A stretch of 64,000 nucleotides of DNA. It comes from DASTFP01 sp963816855 (lineage in GTDB: Bacteria; Verrucomicrobiota; Verrucomicrobiia; Chthoniobacterales; Terrimicrobiaceae). The stretch is taken from the NCBI GenBank assembly GCA_963816855.1, contig CAWFMA010000003.1, positions 310,001 through 374,000 of the forward strand, given 5' to 3'. Below, piece by piece: positions 45,029-54,284 of this stretch. The position numbers and the translations under genes are program-made. Each line of letters begins with the position of its first letter. Positions within the stretch are counted from its first letter, which is position 1. Below the pieces are notes generated by a model. That model made no database searches and was not told the origin of the DNA. It saw only the letters and a list, made by a program, of their open reading frames with translations.

Positions 45029-46300
45029 CTAGGCGGCCGATTCGATTCGGACGGACTTTACGGAAGGCAATTTAGCTCCGGAGCCCGGGTAAGCGGATGA
45101 TCGAATGATCAGTTCGGGAGGCACGGTTCGTGTTTGGCCCCTCTCGAAAAGCTCTCCGTTCATTCGCTCCCTGAGGAGCGCCATTAACTCGGCGCCGATC
45201 GCGAGATTCTTCTTGTCCACCGTGGCAACAGGGCCCATCGGCTCCCATTGCCGGGTTTCCATGTCATCCCACATGTTGTCGTATCCAACCAAGAGAACGT
45301 CGCGATTTGGCTGCCTTCCATGCACCCGCAGCGCGGCGCAAAGATGGCCGACAATGGCGTCACTCGGCGCCATGATTGCGTCGATGGCGTTTGGCCCGCG
45401 CAGGTGCTCGACCAGGTAGCCAGCCATCAGGCGCGATTGAAGCTCAAAGTCTTCCTTGCTATTGTTAAAGTTGTGATAGCCGGGATCGAAAATTTCCACG
45501 GCTGGCAGCGGCTCGACGCCGCATTCGCGCATTGCCCGCTCGTAACCGGCGTTCCGTTTCGTCAGCCACGGTTGCACTTCGGAAGGGCCGCCTACCGCAA
45601 CCTGCCAAAACCGCAAGATCCGCTTCCGTCCTTGGCCGATGAGCCACTTGGTCAGGGCGTAGGCGCCGGCCTCATGGTCGGAAGTCACCGCGTCGATCTC
45701 GGAGGCAAAAATGGGATTATCGCGGGCCAGTCCCATGTCCCCATAAATAACAAAGGGAATATTTCCTTCGCGAAGCGCCCTGCCGATATGTTCGCCCGAT
45801 TTATCCTGGACCACACCGCATAAAACGATGGCTCCCCCCGGGCGTTCCATGATCAGGCGCTGCAGCATGTCACCGGCGATGCGCTTGGGATGCACGGTCA
45901 GAGCATCATAACCGGCCATGCGAACAGCATGAACCGCGCCAGCGTGAATAAAATTAATATGCCACGTGTTGTGCATCTTTTCGGAAAACTCGTGCTGAGC
46001 GGGCGGTTCCATGATCAAGGCAATCGCATCAGACAAGAAGGTCTTCTGCGGCTTCATCGCCCCGTTCACGATTCGACGGCGGCTTTCCGAATGAATCATC
46101 CCCTGCGTTTCCAGGTCCTCCAAGGCCAGACGAACTGTGGTTCGAGACACGTTGAGCTTGGCTGCCAGCCGCATCTCAGAAGGCAACCGGGACCCCGCAG
46201 CTAGGCGCCCGTCGGCAATCCATTCCTGGATGTGCCGAATCGCCCTCGCTCGCGGACTGTTATTGATAATTCCCAGAGTATCAGTCTTTTCCAAGGCCAT
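45029..46300 (-). CDS. GntR-type DNA-binding, LacI-type sensor transcription regulator
   Basis: 423 residues. The GntR winged helix occupies about residues 15-80 (LPSEMRLAAKLNVSRTTVRLAL; EDLETQGMIHS). A periplasmic-binding-protein-like effector domain follows (GGAIVLCGVVQ; SDHEAGAYALTKWL; IDAIMAPSDAIVGH; VLLVGYDNM). This is the AraR-like domain order, used to sense sugars. It is divergent from the GH39 glycosidase, with a perfect palindrome between them, so it most likely controls that gene and itself. The sugar ligand is unknown; xylose- or arabinose-type is a reasonable guess from the partner. Confidence 0.85.
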   Translation of the reverse strand: MALEKTDTLGIINNSPRARAIRHIQEWIADGRLAAGSRLPSEMRLAAKLNVSRTTVRLALEDLETQGMIHSESRRRIVNGAMKPQKTFLSDAIALIMEPPAQHEFSEKMHNTWHINFIHAGAVHAVRMAGYDALTVHPKRIAGDMLQRLIMERPGGAIVLCGVVQDKSGEHIGRALREGNIPFVIYGDMGLARDNPIFASEIDAVTSDHEAGAYALTKWLIGQGRKRILRFWQVAVGGPSEVQPWLTKRNAGYERAMRECGVEPLPAVEIFDPGYHNFNNSKEDFELQSRLMAGYLVEHLRGPNAIDAIMAPSDAIVGHLCAALRVHGRQPNRDVLLVGYDNMWDDMETRQWEPMGPVATVDKKNLAIGAELMALLRERMNGELFERGQTRTVPPELIIRSSAYPGSGAKLPSVKSVRIESAA

Positions 46301-46673
46301 AGCTATCGAAGTTCAATCTCGTTGAAACTGGGGAGCCAAACACGGGAGTTTCACCGCGCGAGGAACCTCATTTTTAAACAGACGAATCATGATTTTGGGG
46401 GTCTCGCCAAGCATTCACCACGCAAGCGCGCCAAAGTATATACTTTCAATCGTCGCCCATGACGCTGGAAAGGTAAAGAAAAACTCATGACGCAGAAAAG
46501 GTGCCTTCTTCACAAAAGTGCGGGTTCGAGCCATTTCCGCAAAGTCAAAAGCACTCGCGGCCTTTGCCGGCGAAAAATATCGTGCCCCGCTCGGATAATC
46601 ACATGAAAATCGAAAGTAGTAGCGTTTTTTATGTTTGACAGGTATGCAAAATGTTTAGTCATTTTCCGCCGAA
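46301..46673. promoter_or_regulatory. Regulator / GH39 divergent control region
   Basis: 373 bases. It contains the palindrome at 46433-46446 and a consensus TTGACA at 46635-46640 without a clear -10. The part near the glycosidase is AT-rich (46600-46670). No gene is supported here. Confidence 0.5.
46433..46446. promoter_or_regulatory. Candidate operator palindrome
   Basis: AAAGTATATACTTT is a perfect 14-bp palindrome, 133 bases upstream of the regulator's ATG and about 230 upstream of the glycosidase. Size and symmetry suit a dimeric GntR-type winged helix. Assignment to the adjacent regulator is inference. Confidence 0.5.
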
Positions 46674-48338
46674 ATGCCAACCTCTTCCGTTCTCACTTTG
46701 GAACCAACTCCTCTTAGTCACGGCGCGCAACCTCATCGGAGTGCGCCTTTGCCGGCGGATACCGGGAAAAAGATTCAACTCTCGCTGAGGGGAAGATCGG
46801 TCCCAATTGCTCCGTTTTGGAGCTTCTGCTCCGCAGCGGGCCGCGCCAACGAGGGACTCCGGGCGGGATGGAGATCACATCTGGAGTTGGTAACGAAGCA
46901 TTGCGGGTTCCGCTACCTGCGCTTCCATGGATTGCTGCACGACGACATGTTCGTCTGTCGCCGGCACAATGGATCCCTGATTTTCAACTGGCAATACGTC
47001 GATGACGTCGTCGACGCTCTGCTCGCCAACGGCGTGCGCCCGTTTGTCGAGTTCGGTTTCTTTCCGAAAGACGTCGCCGGCGAGTCGGACGTGCGTTGTT
47101 TCTGGTGGCAAGCGCACGTGACGCCGCCCGAACATTACGAGGAATGGTCGACGCTCGTGGATCGCCTGGTCCGGCATTTTCTCCAGCGCTACGGCGCGAA
47201 CGAGGTGCGCCAATGGTATTTCGAAGTTTGGAACGAGCCAAACCTCTCATTTTTCTTCAACTCAACCCGAAGCAAATATTTCGAATTGTATCGGGCGACT
47301 GTTGCGGCGGTGAAATCCATCGATCCAAGCTTGAGGGTTGGCGGACCCGCAACCAGCAATTTTGTTCCGGACGACAGGTTCGGTGGCGAAGAGCAGGAGG
47401 GAGAGAAGTCCCTCACCGGCCAACTCAAGAACCTCGCCGATGCCGAGTGGAGAGGCGTTTGGATCCGCGAATTTCTTGAGTTTTGCTCGCGGGAAAAGCT
47501 TCCCCTGGACTTCGTTTCGACGCATCCCTACCCCACGGACATTCCGTTTGGCCACGAGATCGACGGGATGCGGACGCGCCCCGCGGACTCGACGCTCAGG
47601 GATCTGCAATGGCTCCGGGAGATCGTCAGCCAGAGCGCTTATCCTTCGGCCGAGATTCATCTCACGGAGTGGAGCAGCAGCCCCTCCGCGCGGGACTTCA
47701 CCCACGATTTTCCGCAATCCGCCGCCTACATTGTCAAAACCAACATCGAGGCTGCCGGCCTGGTCGACTCTCTTGCGTACTGGACCTTTACCGACGTCTT
47801 CGAAGAACATGGAGGGGGCGACGGCGCGTTTCACGGGGGCTTCGGGCTGATCAATTATCAGGGAATCGTCAAGCCTGCCTTCCATGCCTATCGTTTTCTC
47901 AACCAACTGGGCGAGGAAGAGATTTTTCGCCATGAGGGCTTTCTGGCGACGCGGACGAAAGAGGGCCGGTTGCGTGCGGTCGCGTGCAATTTTCCAAAAG
48001 AGCACCCGGATGCGCCACCGTTTGCCAGCTCCCTCGAGGCGGCCGAACGAACCCTGGCCACGGGCGCACCCGCCGTCCTTACTCTAGAGATCCATCACCT
48101 CGCCCCGAATACCGCCGTTCTGATCGAAATTGCTGACTCTGATCATGGGTTCGCTTTGCGCAAATGGCAGGCGATGGGAAGCCCCTCCTCGCCGAGTCCG
48201 GACCAAACATCCCTGCTCCGGGACTTCGCATGGAATACCGATCGCCAAATCGTCAACGTGAAGAGGAATGGGGTGCTGAACGTGAGCCTTCAGCTCGCGC
48301 CATGGGCCGTGGCGCTAATCCGCGAGATCGAAGGGTGA
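46674..48338 (+). CDS. GH39 glycoside hydrolase (beta-xylosidase-like)
   Basis: 554 residues. A (beta/alpha)8 retaining enzyme with the acid/base Glu in WYFEVWNEPNLS and the nucleophile Glu in EIHLTEWSSSPS. YLRFHGLLHDDMFV near the N-terminus is typical of GH39 xylosidases. After the barrel (to about residue 410) there is a beta-sandwich domain (AVLTLEIHHLAPN; QIVNVKRNGVLNVSLQLAP). No signal peptide is seen, so it may act on imported oligosaccharides. Divergent from its probable regulator. The exact substrate (xylan fragments, iduronides or others) cannot be told. Confidence 0.85.
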   Translation: MPTSSVLTLEPTPLSHGAQPHRSAPLPADTGKKIQLSLRGRSVPIAPFWSFCSAAGRANEGLRAGWRSHLELVTKHCGFRYLRFHGLLHDDMFVCRRHNGSLIFNWQYVDDVVDALLANGVRPFVEFGFFPKDVAGESDVRCFWWQAHVTPPEHYEEWSTLVDRLVRHFLQRYGANEVRQWYFEVWNEPNLSFFFNSTRSKYFELYRATVAAVKSIDPSLRVGGPATSNFVPDDRFGGEEQEGEKSLTGQLKNLADAEWRGVWIREFLEFCSREKLPLDFVSTHPYPTDIPFGHEIDGMRTRPADSTLRDLQWLREIVSQSAYPSAEIHLTEWSSSPSARDFTHDFPQSAAYIVKTNIEAAGLVDSLAYWTFTDVFEEHGGGDGAFHGGFGLINYQGIVKPAFHAYRFLNQLGEEEIFRHEGFLATRTKEGRLRAVACNFPKEHPDAPPFASSLEAAERTLATGAPAVLTLEIHHLAPNTAVLIEIADSDHGFALRKWQAMGSPSSPSPDQTSLLRDFAWNTDRQIVNVKRNGVLNVSLQLAPWAVALIREIEG

Positions 48339-48616
48339 ACTCCGCCGAATAACGCTGGCCATTGCGCTCTTTGGCGCTTCGAGTTTGCAAGCCGCAGGCA
48401 CGAACGGTGCCGGTCAAAACAAGCCCTCGGACTTGTGTTGACAACTCTCTTCGTGCGGCAGAAGAGTCGTTGGCGGGCATTTGATTCTTGCGCGGCGACC
48501 CCGACGATCGGGAGAAGCGGCGGTCGGTCTGCGGAATTATTTTTCTTGTTGAAAAAATATCAAAACTGTCTCTATTGGGTAGATTCTACTCAGGGCTTTT
48601 TCCCTTCCTAGTACCA

Positions 48617-51424
48617 TTGTGCACTGCTAAGACCATAGGAGCTTTTTCCCGGCTCCTGCACGGGCACCCGGGTTACCTCCGAAGTGCGCGACTGGCATCA
48701 TTTTGCTGCCTTCTGGCTCTGGTGAGTGCGCTACGGCTTTTTGCCGAGGGAGAGACGTCGCCGGATCTCGCGCAGCTTCCCACCGGCGAACTGGAAAAGC
48801 AGGCGGCCTTCATGGTGGGGGCGCAGAAATTCGGCGAGGCCATTCCCTTGCTCGGTGAGCTCATCAATCGCCTCGGAGAATCCAAGGATGCTCAGACGCA
48901 GGCCAAGGTGGAAGGCTTCCGCTATTTTCTGGGCCTGGGCTATGTCCTCTCGGAAAATTGGGAGGGCGCCGCGACGACGTTCGAGAATTTCCTGAAGAAT
49001 CATCCAAAGAGCAATCGCTATCGCCGGGTTCTGGAGCTTTACGGGGATACCCTCTCGGAAACCAAGCGCTACGCGGAGGCGGCCGAACAATACCAGAAGC
49101 TGCTCCAGTTTAAGATGACGGACCTCGAAAGTTTCCCGATATGGGAAAAGCTCGCTTCGTGCTACATGCGAGACAGCAAGTGGGGCGACGCGGTGCCTGT
49201 GCTCCTGACCATGCTGCAAAAAAGTCGAACCGAGGCCCAGCGTGAGCAGGCAGTGGTCTGGCTCGCCCAATCCTATATTGAATCCGACCAGGGAAACAAA
49301 GTCATCGAACTTTTGCCGGACATGCTGACCAAAGCTCCCCGGGCCAGGCTCAGCATTGATTTCAACATGGCCCTTCTCAACGGTGGCGACAAGATGTTCG
49401 CTGCGCAGCAGGATGTCCTTGCCCTCTTGTTTTATAATCTCGTACTTCCTCCCACGCGGTTGCTCGAGGCCAACAAGAAGCTGGAAGCCGAACTCGAGCG
49501 TCAGAGAACCCAACTGATCAAGTCCGGCCAGGTGGAGTTCGTCGTGGATATCAACCGCCGCATCCAGGATTTGCGAAGCGAGCGCGCGGCCCTGGAAGAG
49601 ACGCCGGACTTTTCCGAGGATCTCTTGATGCGGATTGCCCAGGCTTACTTTGGATCAAACAGATTTTACGAAGCTTTCTGGACCTACTGGAAAATCTATC
49701 AGGATTACCCGCAGGGGAAGCTCGCGGAAGAGTCCTGCTACGGCGCCTTCGCGCTCGCGGCCCAACTTGAGCAGGACGAAAAAGCCAAGGAGGCCGGTCT
49801 GAAGTATCTGGGCTCTTTTCCTGATGGCAACCACTGGGACGACGTGAGCTTGCAGCTCGGTCAAATCTTCGTTCGCGACAAAGAGTACAAGACGGCCATC
49901 GATTATTACTCGCAAATTCTCAAGACCAAGCCGGACCACGTCTTCAAGGATCAGATCCTCTACATGCTCGGCTTTTCTCAGTTCCAGGACTCCGCCTTGG
50001 AGGAATCGCGCAAGACTTTTCAGACTCTTAATAGAGACTTTCCGGAAAGCGACAAGGCGGGCGCCGCCCTCTATTGGGTGGGCATGACTTTTCTTTTCCA
50101 GGATAACTACAAGGACGCCCTCGACGGTTTCGGCCGTTTTCTCGAGAAGAGCAACGACGGAAAGCTTTACGAGGACGCCTCCTTTCGGAAGGCTGTTTGC
50201 CTCTACGGATTGGAAAAGTATCCGGAAGCGGCGCAAAATCTGGAGCACTTTCTGGTCGAATTTCCCGCGGACGCGCTGACTCCCGAGGCGCAGACGCTCC
50301 TGGGTGACTGTTACGGCGCGACGGGCGAACTTGAAAAGGCGCTTGAACACTACCAGCAGGTGGAAGATTGCGCGGTCAAGCAGAGCCAGATTGACTACGC
50401 GGCCCTCCAGATCGGGCGAATCTACGAGCAGCTCGAGCGATTCAAGGAAATGGAGGATTGGTTCGGGCGCTACCTGGAAAAATACGGCATCAAGGGAGAT
50501 TACACCCAAGCGATCTACCGAAGAGGCCTGGCGATGCAAGCGCAAGGAAGATCCAAAGAGGCCCTGGACAACTATTGGCAAGCCATTGAGAAATACGGGA
50601 ACGATCCGAAGGCGATGGGGATCGACATTATCATCGACGCGTATTGCGAGGAGTTTCGCGCGCTCAATGGTTTGCCTCCGGTCGATTTGATTCGCGCCGC
50701 TGCGCTGACCGCCAATCAACAGAACGAGCGCACACGCGCGTTGAGGTTCGAGCGGTCCCTCGCGCAAATGAACGCCGGCGGCGACCTCGCGCCATTTACT
50801 CCCGCGGATGTCGAAGCGGGCAGCCCCGCCGTTCTGCTTTGGATTGCCCAGGTCGCCTCCCGGGCTGACCCGGCGCTCGCGGAGAGCGCCGCGCGCGCCA
50901 CCATCGACAAATTCGGCCCGACGCAGTGGACCGGAGAAGCTTTTCTGAGACTCGGCGACCTGGCTTTCGAGAAAAGAAACTGGAAACAGGCGGAAACTGC
51001 TTACAACAAGGCGCTCACCAATTCACCGATGAACGAGATCGCTGCGCGCGCGACGATGCGGCAGGGAGACGCTCAATTTGCCCAGGCGCATTACGACGAG
51101 GCGATCAAGCGCTACGAAGCGGTCCTGCAGGTCAAGGAATGGAAAGGTCCGGCGTGGCCCGAGGCGCTCTACATGATTGGCGAGAGCTTGAAGAACCAGG
51201 GCAAAGAAAAAGAAGCTTATGCCTATTACCAGCGCATTTACGTTCTCTACCCTCACTTCAAGGAATACACGGCCAAGGCCTACCTTCGTTGCGCCGAGAT
51301 CTCCGAGAAGCTCGGTCTGAAGGACGACGCCGTGCGCACGCTCGGCGAGATGCTCGCCAACCAGTCTCTTCGCGCGACGTCCGAATATGTCTCCGCGGAA
51401 AAGAGATTGAAGGAACTTCAATAG
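48617..51424 (+). CDS. Secreted multi-TPR protein, first gene of the ExbBD-vWA operon
   Basis: About 935 residues. No ATG lies near the start. The TTG at 48617 puts a signal peptide (LASFCCLLALVSALRLFA) at the N-terminus; TTGs at 48488 and 48575 are alternatives. The whole mature part is built from degenerate 34-residue helical repeats (EAIPLLGELINRLGE; AAEQYQKLLQF; YKTAIDYYSQILKTKPDH; AIKRYEAVLQV), at least 15 of them. A charged coiled segment (ANKKLEAELERQRTQ... QVEFVVDINRRIQDLRSER) interrupts near the middle. Expected to be a periplasmic protein-binding scaffold. The next gene starts 5 bases after its stop, which places it with the channel proteins. Confidence 0.85.
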   Translation: MCTAKTIGAFSRLLHGHPGYLRSARLASFCCLLALVSALRLFAEGETSPDLAQLPTGELEKQAAFMVGAQKFGEAIPLLGELINRLGESKDAQTQAKVEGFRYFLGLGYVLSENWEGAATTFENFLKNHPKSNRYRRVLELYGDTLSETKRYAEAAEQYQKLLQFKMTDLESFPIWEKLASCYMRDSKWGDAVPVLLTMLQKSRTEAQREQAVVWLAQSYIESDQGNKVIELLPDMLTKAPRARLSIDFNMALLNGGDKMFAAQQDVLALLFYNLVLPPTRLLEANKKLEAELERQRTQLIKSGQVEFVVDINRRIQDLRSERAALEETPDFSEDLLMRIAQAYFGSNRFYEAFWTYWKIYQDYPQGKLAEESCYGAFALAAQLEQDEKAKEAGLKYLGSFPDGNHWDDVSLQLGQIFVRDKEYKTAIDYYSQILKTKPDHVFKDQILYMLGFSQFQDSALEESRKTFQTLNRDFPESDKAGAALYWVGMTFLFQDNYKDALDGFGRFLEKSNDGKLYEDASFRKAVCLYGLEKYPEAAQNLEHFLVEFPADALTPEAQTLLGDCYGATGELEKALEHYQQVEDCAVKQSQIDYAALQIGRIYEQLERFKEMEDWFGRYLEKYGIKGDYTQAIYRRGLAMQAQGRSKEALDNYWQAIEKYGNDPKAMGIDIIIDAYCEEFRALNGLPPVDLIRAAALTANQQNERTRALRFERSLAQMNAGGDLAPFTPADVEAGSPAVLLWIAQVASRADPALAESAARATIDKFGPTQWTGEAFLRLGDLAFEKRNWKQAETAYNKALTNSPMNEIAARATMRQGDAQFAQAHYDEAIKRYEAVLQVKEWKGPAWPEALYMIGESLKNQGKEKEAYAYYQRIYVLYPHFKEYTAKAYLRCAEISEKLGLKDDAVRTLGEMLANQSLRATSEYVSAEKRLKELQ

Positions 51425-51429
51425 GCTGT

Positions 51430-52512
51430 ATGAGAGCGCCGCTTTTTGCATTTCTCGTCCTCGCCGGCGTCACGAGTTCTCGCGGCCAGCCGGCTCCCGA
51501 AGCCGCCCCTGGCGGATTTCCTGTCACCCTGACGGATAGCAAGACGGGAAAAGCAAACCCTGCAACCGCCGCGAAACTCGCAAGAGGGCAATTGTATCTC
51601 GTGGCGGGAAACGGCACCATCGCCATCCCCGCAAACACCGTTTCCGCGGCTGAATTCGATCTTCCCGAACCCGTCAAGCAGGCCGGTGAGGCCTATCGGA
51701 CTGGGGATGTGGATAAGGCCGTCGCCCTCTATCCGGCGCTGGCGCCACTGCGCAGTTTCACCGCGTTGCCGCAATGCAACATCACCGAGGAATTCCTGAA
51801 TCTTGCCGACGGCTATCGGCAGGTCCGCAAATACGCCGAAGCGGAAGCCTTGCTACACTCCCTCGATTTCGGGAACAACAAGGCGGCGGAGCTTCGCGCA
51901 AAGCTGATTCGCGCCTTCATCTGCTGCGACAAAAACCAGATCGACGGCGCGGAAGAGCTGATGAAAGACTTTCCCCGGGCGAATCCGGACGATTTCAATT
52001 TTCCCCTTGATCGCATCGTCCGCACGCGAATCCTGCTGGCCAGAGGCAAATTCCATGAAGCCGCTCTCGAGGCGGGAGAGGCTGTCGCCCTTACGCGCAT
52101 CGAAGCCCCGATCTATCCGGAATCCTTGTACCTTGCGGCGGCGTGTTACGAGAAAATGGGGGAAGTTTTGGCGAATCGAAAATCCGGCGCGGATCGTGCC
52201 GAGAGCGACAAGATCATGGATGACACCGTGGACTACGCCGCAGTCAGCAAGGGCGTGCGGCAGGAGCTTTGCCTGCTCTTTTCAAAAAGCTATTGGGCCA
52301 AGAAGGAACCGGCCAACGTTGAGGAACTCCTCGCCGCCGCCGCGTCCGTCACCCTGAAAACAGGGAAAAAGCCGGCGACCGAATCCAAGGGCGGCGAGCA
52401 ATCACCCGAGACATCAGAGCCCGAAAAAAAGGACGAAAAGCCTGTTTGGGAAAACTTCCTCAACAAACCTGAAGCCAAACCAGAAAATGAAGACATCAAC
52501 AGCACACTCTAA
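51430..52512 (+). CDS. Second secreted TPR-like protein
   Basis: 360 residues. A signal peptide (LFAFLVLAGVTSSRG) is followed by a small beta segment (GQLYLVAGNGTIAIPANTVSAAEFDLP). Helical repeats follow (GEAYRTGDVDKAVALYPAL; DGYRQVRKYAEAEALLHSL; EAALEAGEAVALTRIE), then a long charged low-complexity tail (KKPATESKGGEQSPET...). Starts 5 bases after the larger TPR gene, and its end overlaps the ExbB-type gene by 26 bases. The order implies tight co-expression. Likely a periplasmic partner of the first TPR protein; function not known from sequence. Confidence 0.8.
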   Translation: MRAPLFAFLVLAGVTSSRGQPAPEAAPGGFPVTLTDSKTGKANPATAAKLARGQLYLVAGNGTIAIPANTVSAAEFDLPEPVKQAGEAYRTGDVDKAVALYPALAPLRSFTALPQCNITEEFLNLADGYRQVRKYAEAEALLHSLDFGNNKAAELRAKLIRAFICCDKNQIDGAEELMKDFPRANPDDFNFPLDRIVRTRILLARGKFHEAALEAGEAVALTRIEAPIYPESLYLAAACYEKMGEVLANRKSGADRAESDKIMDDTVDYAAVSKGVRQELCLLFSKSYWAKKEPANVEELLAAAASVTLKTGKKPATESKGGEQSPETSEPEKKDEKPVWENFLNKPEAKPENEDINSTL

Positions 52513-53383
52513 ATCCTTCGCGGGCGCACTTCGCCTCGGAATTTTCGTGGCTCTGCTCGGATTTCTGCCCAGCATCCTCGAATTGCAGGCCCAGGAGGCT
52601 CCGGCTCCGGCGGAACAGAGCGCTTCACCGGCGACCCAACAGGGAGAGCAACCCGCGACCGCGCATCGAAAAGACAAGACGTTCTTTGAGGTTCTTAAGG
52701 ACGGCGGAATCGTCATGTTCCCTCTCGCCGCGGTTTCGGTTTACATGCTCACGTTGATCATTGACAGCGTGCGCCGGATTCAGAACAAGGTCGTCTGTCC
52801 GCCGGATATTGTTAATCACCTTCGTTCCCAGTTCAGCGCGGGAGATTATAACGCCGCTTTTCAGACGTGCCGCTCCAAGGCGTGCTTCTTGACGAACGTG
52901 GTGAGGGCCGGCCTCAGTATGCTGGGCCAGGGAAAAGAAATCACGGAAAAGGCGATGGAAGACACCATGGCCAAAGAGATCGCTTCGATGAGCACGCGAA
53001 TCTACTACCTGAACCTCATCGGCGTGGTGACGCCGATGATTGGTCTGACGGGAACAGTTCTGGGCATGATGAACGCGTTCAAGACTCTTGGAACCAGTGG
53101 CATCGGAGATCCCTCTGCGCTGGCCGGCGCAATCGGAGAAGTGCTTGTCGCCACCGCGACCGGCCTCTTTGTCGCCATTCCGGGATTTGCCAGCTACTAC
53201 TTTTTCAGAAACCGCATCCAGGCGGTTTCCAGCAATACCGAAGAAGTCATAAATAATCTCTTCCGGGGCATGCCTTATGCCTATTTGGCCGGAATGAATA
53301 TTGGGGACGATCCAGTCTACGCCGCTATTCCCAAAGAGTTCATAGCGTCGGAAAGGCCCGCCGAATACGCGGAACAGCAATAG
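52487..53383 (+). CDS. ExbB/TolQ/MotA-type proton channel protein
   Basis: 298 residues. A cleavable signal (about 16-36) and a Pro/Ala/Gln-rich linker precede three membrane helices near 73-93, 174-196 and 215-240. The family core GVVTPMIGLTGTVLGMMNAF and ALAGAIGEVLVATATGLFVAIP is well preserved. Such proteins form a pentameric inner-membrane channel with ExbD and use the proton gradient to drive a periplasmic partner. It is followed by two exbD genes, not one. The signal-bearing form is common in Bacteroidetes/Verrucomicrobia-type ExbB. Confidence 0.9.
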   Translation: MKTSTAHSKSFAGALRLGIFVALLGFLPSILELQAQEAPAPAEQSASPATQQGEQPATAHRKDKTFFEVLKDGGIVMFPLAAVSVYMLTLIIDSVRRIQNKVVCPPDIVNHLRSQFSAGDYNAAFQTCRSKACFLTNVVRAGLSMLGQGKEITEKAMEDTMAKEIASMSTRIYYLNLIGVVTPMIGLTGTVLGMMNAFKTLGTSGIGDPSALAGAIGEVLVATATGLFVAIPGFASYYFFRNRIQAVSSNTEEVINNLFRGMPYAYLAGMNIGDDPVYAAIPKEFIASERPAEYAEQQ

Positions 53384-53411
53384 GGAATCAGAGTCGCGCC
53401 CCGCCGCCGCC

Positions 53412-53840
53412 ATGAAGGTACGACATCAGCACTTTGAGGAACTCGGCTTCCAAATCGCGCCGATGTGCGACGTTCTTCTGGTTCTGCTGGTATTTTTCAT
53501 TTCCATCACCGCCACCAGCTCGCTTCGCTCGGACCGCGCAATCGAACTGCCGGTCGGTCCGAATGCCACCAAGAAGGCGAGCGCCCGCTCCGAGGCCCTC
53601 ATCAATGTGCGCTGGGTTCCCGAGAAATCCGACGGCGTCGTCGCGATCGAGAGCAAGGTGATCACCGAGCTGCCGGCGGTCACGGAAATGCTTTCACCCC
53701 GTTCAAAAGCCGATCCAAACTATCGCGTGGTTATTCGCGCCGATCGCAAAACGCCCGCGCAATACGTCGAGAAAGTCATGAGCGCTTGCGCAGAGGCCGG
53801 GATCAGCGACATCGCATTCTCCGTCCTGAACCGCGAATAA
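53412..53840 (+). CDS. ExbD/TolR-type protein, first copy
   Basis: 142 residues. A short cytoplasmic N-terminus is followed by one helix with the essential Asp20 in QIAPMCDVLLVLLVFF, then a periplasmic ExbD domain (YRVVIRADRKTPAQYVEKVMSA ending AFSVLNRE). The Asp side chain is the proton path residue in the family. It differs substantially from the second copy that starts 3 bases later, so the two may form a mixed dimer. Confidence 0.9.
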   Translation: MKVRHQHFEELGFQIAPMCDVLLVLLVFFISITATSSLRSDRAIELPVGPNATKKASARSEALINVRWVPEKSDGVVAIESKVITELPAVTEMLSPRSKADPNYRVVIRADRKTPAQYVEKVMSACAEAGISDIAFSVLNRE

Positions 53841-53843
53841 GCC

Positions 53844-54284
53844 ATGCGCATTCATTCCCAGCCCGAAGGAAATCTGGAGTTTCAGATTGCGCCCATGGTG
53901 GACGTGATTTTCATCTTGATCCTGTTCTTCATGTGTTCCGCCGGCGCGACGAAAGTCGAGAACGAGCTGAGCTTGAAGCTTCCGGGACGGCTTTCTCAGG
54001 ACCAGCCGCTGAGAATGCTGGACGAGCAAATCATCGAGATCGAGGAAAACGGGCAGATCATCCTGAACGATCAACGCCTGGACACCGCGAGCCTCGGCGC
54101 GACCTTGGGGCGTTACAAGGCGATCTCGGAAGACAGCAAGTCCTCTACGGTGATCACCATTCTCACCGCCAAGAATACGAAGTATCAAAGGATCATCGAC
54201 GTTCTTAACGAGTGCGCGGCGGCGAAGATCGAATCGGTTACCTTCATGACCCAGCCGGACGAAAACAAACTGGCTTCCCAATGA
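53844..54284 (+). CDS. ExbD/TolR-type protein, second copy
   Basis: 146 residues. It keeps Asp20 in QIAPMVDVIFILILFF and an ExbD periplasmic fold (IIEIEENGQIILNDQRLD; STVITILTAKNTKYQRIIDVLN). Its stop overlaps the ATG of the vWA gene (ATGA), so the two are translationally coupled. It is only distantly similar to the first copy outside the membrane helix. Confidence 0.9.
   Translation: MRIHSQPEGNLEFQIAPMVDVIFILILFFMCSAGATKVENELSLKLPGRLSQDQPLRMLDEQIIEIEENGQIILNDQRLDTASLGATLGRYKAISEDSKSSTVITILTAKNTKYQRIIDVLNECAAAKIESVTFMTQPDENKLASQ

Noticed and set aside
48488..48616. TTG starts at 48488 and 48575 for the large TPR protein
   Set aside because: They add 29-43 residues before the signal peptide and have no good ribosome site. 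The TTG at 48617 gives a normal signal peptide, though the choice remains uncertain.
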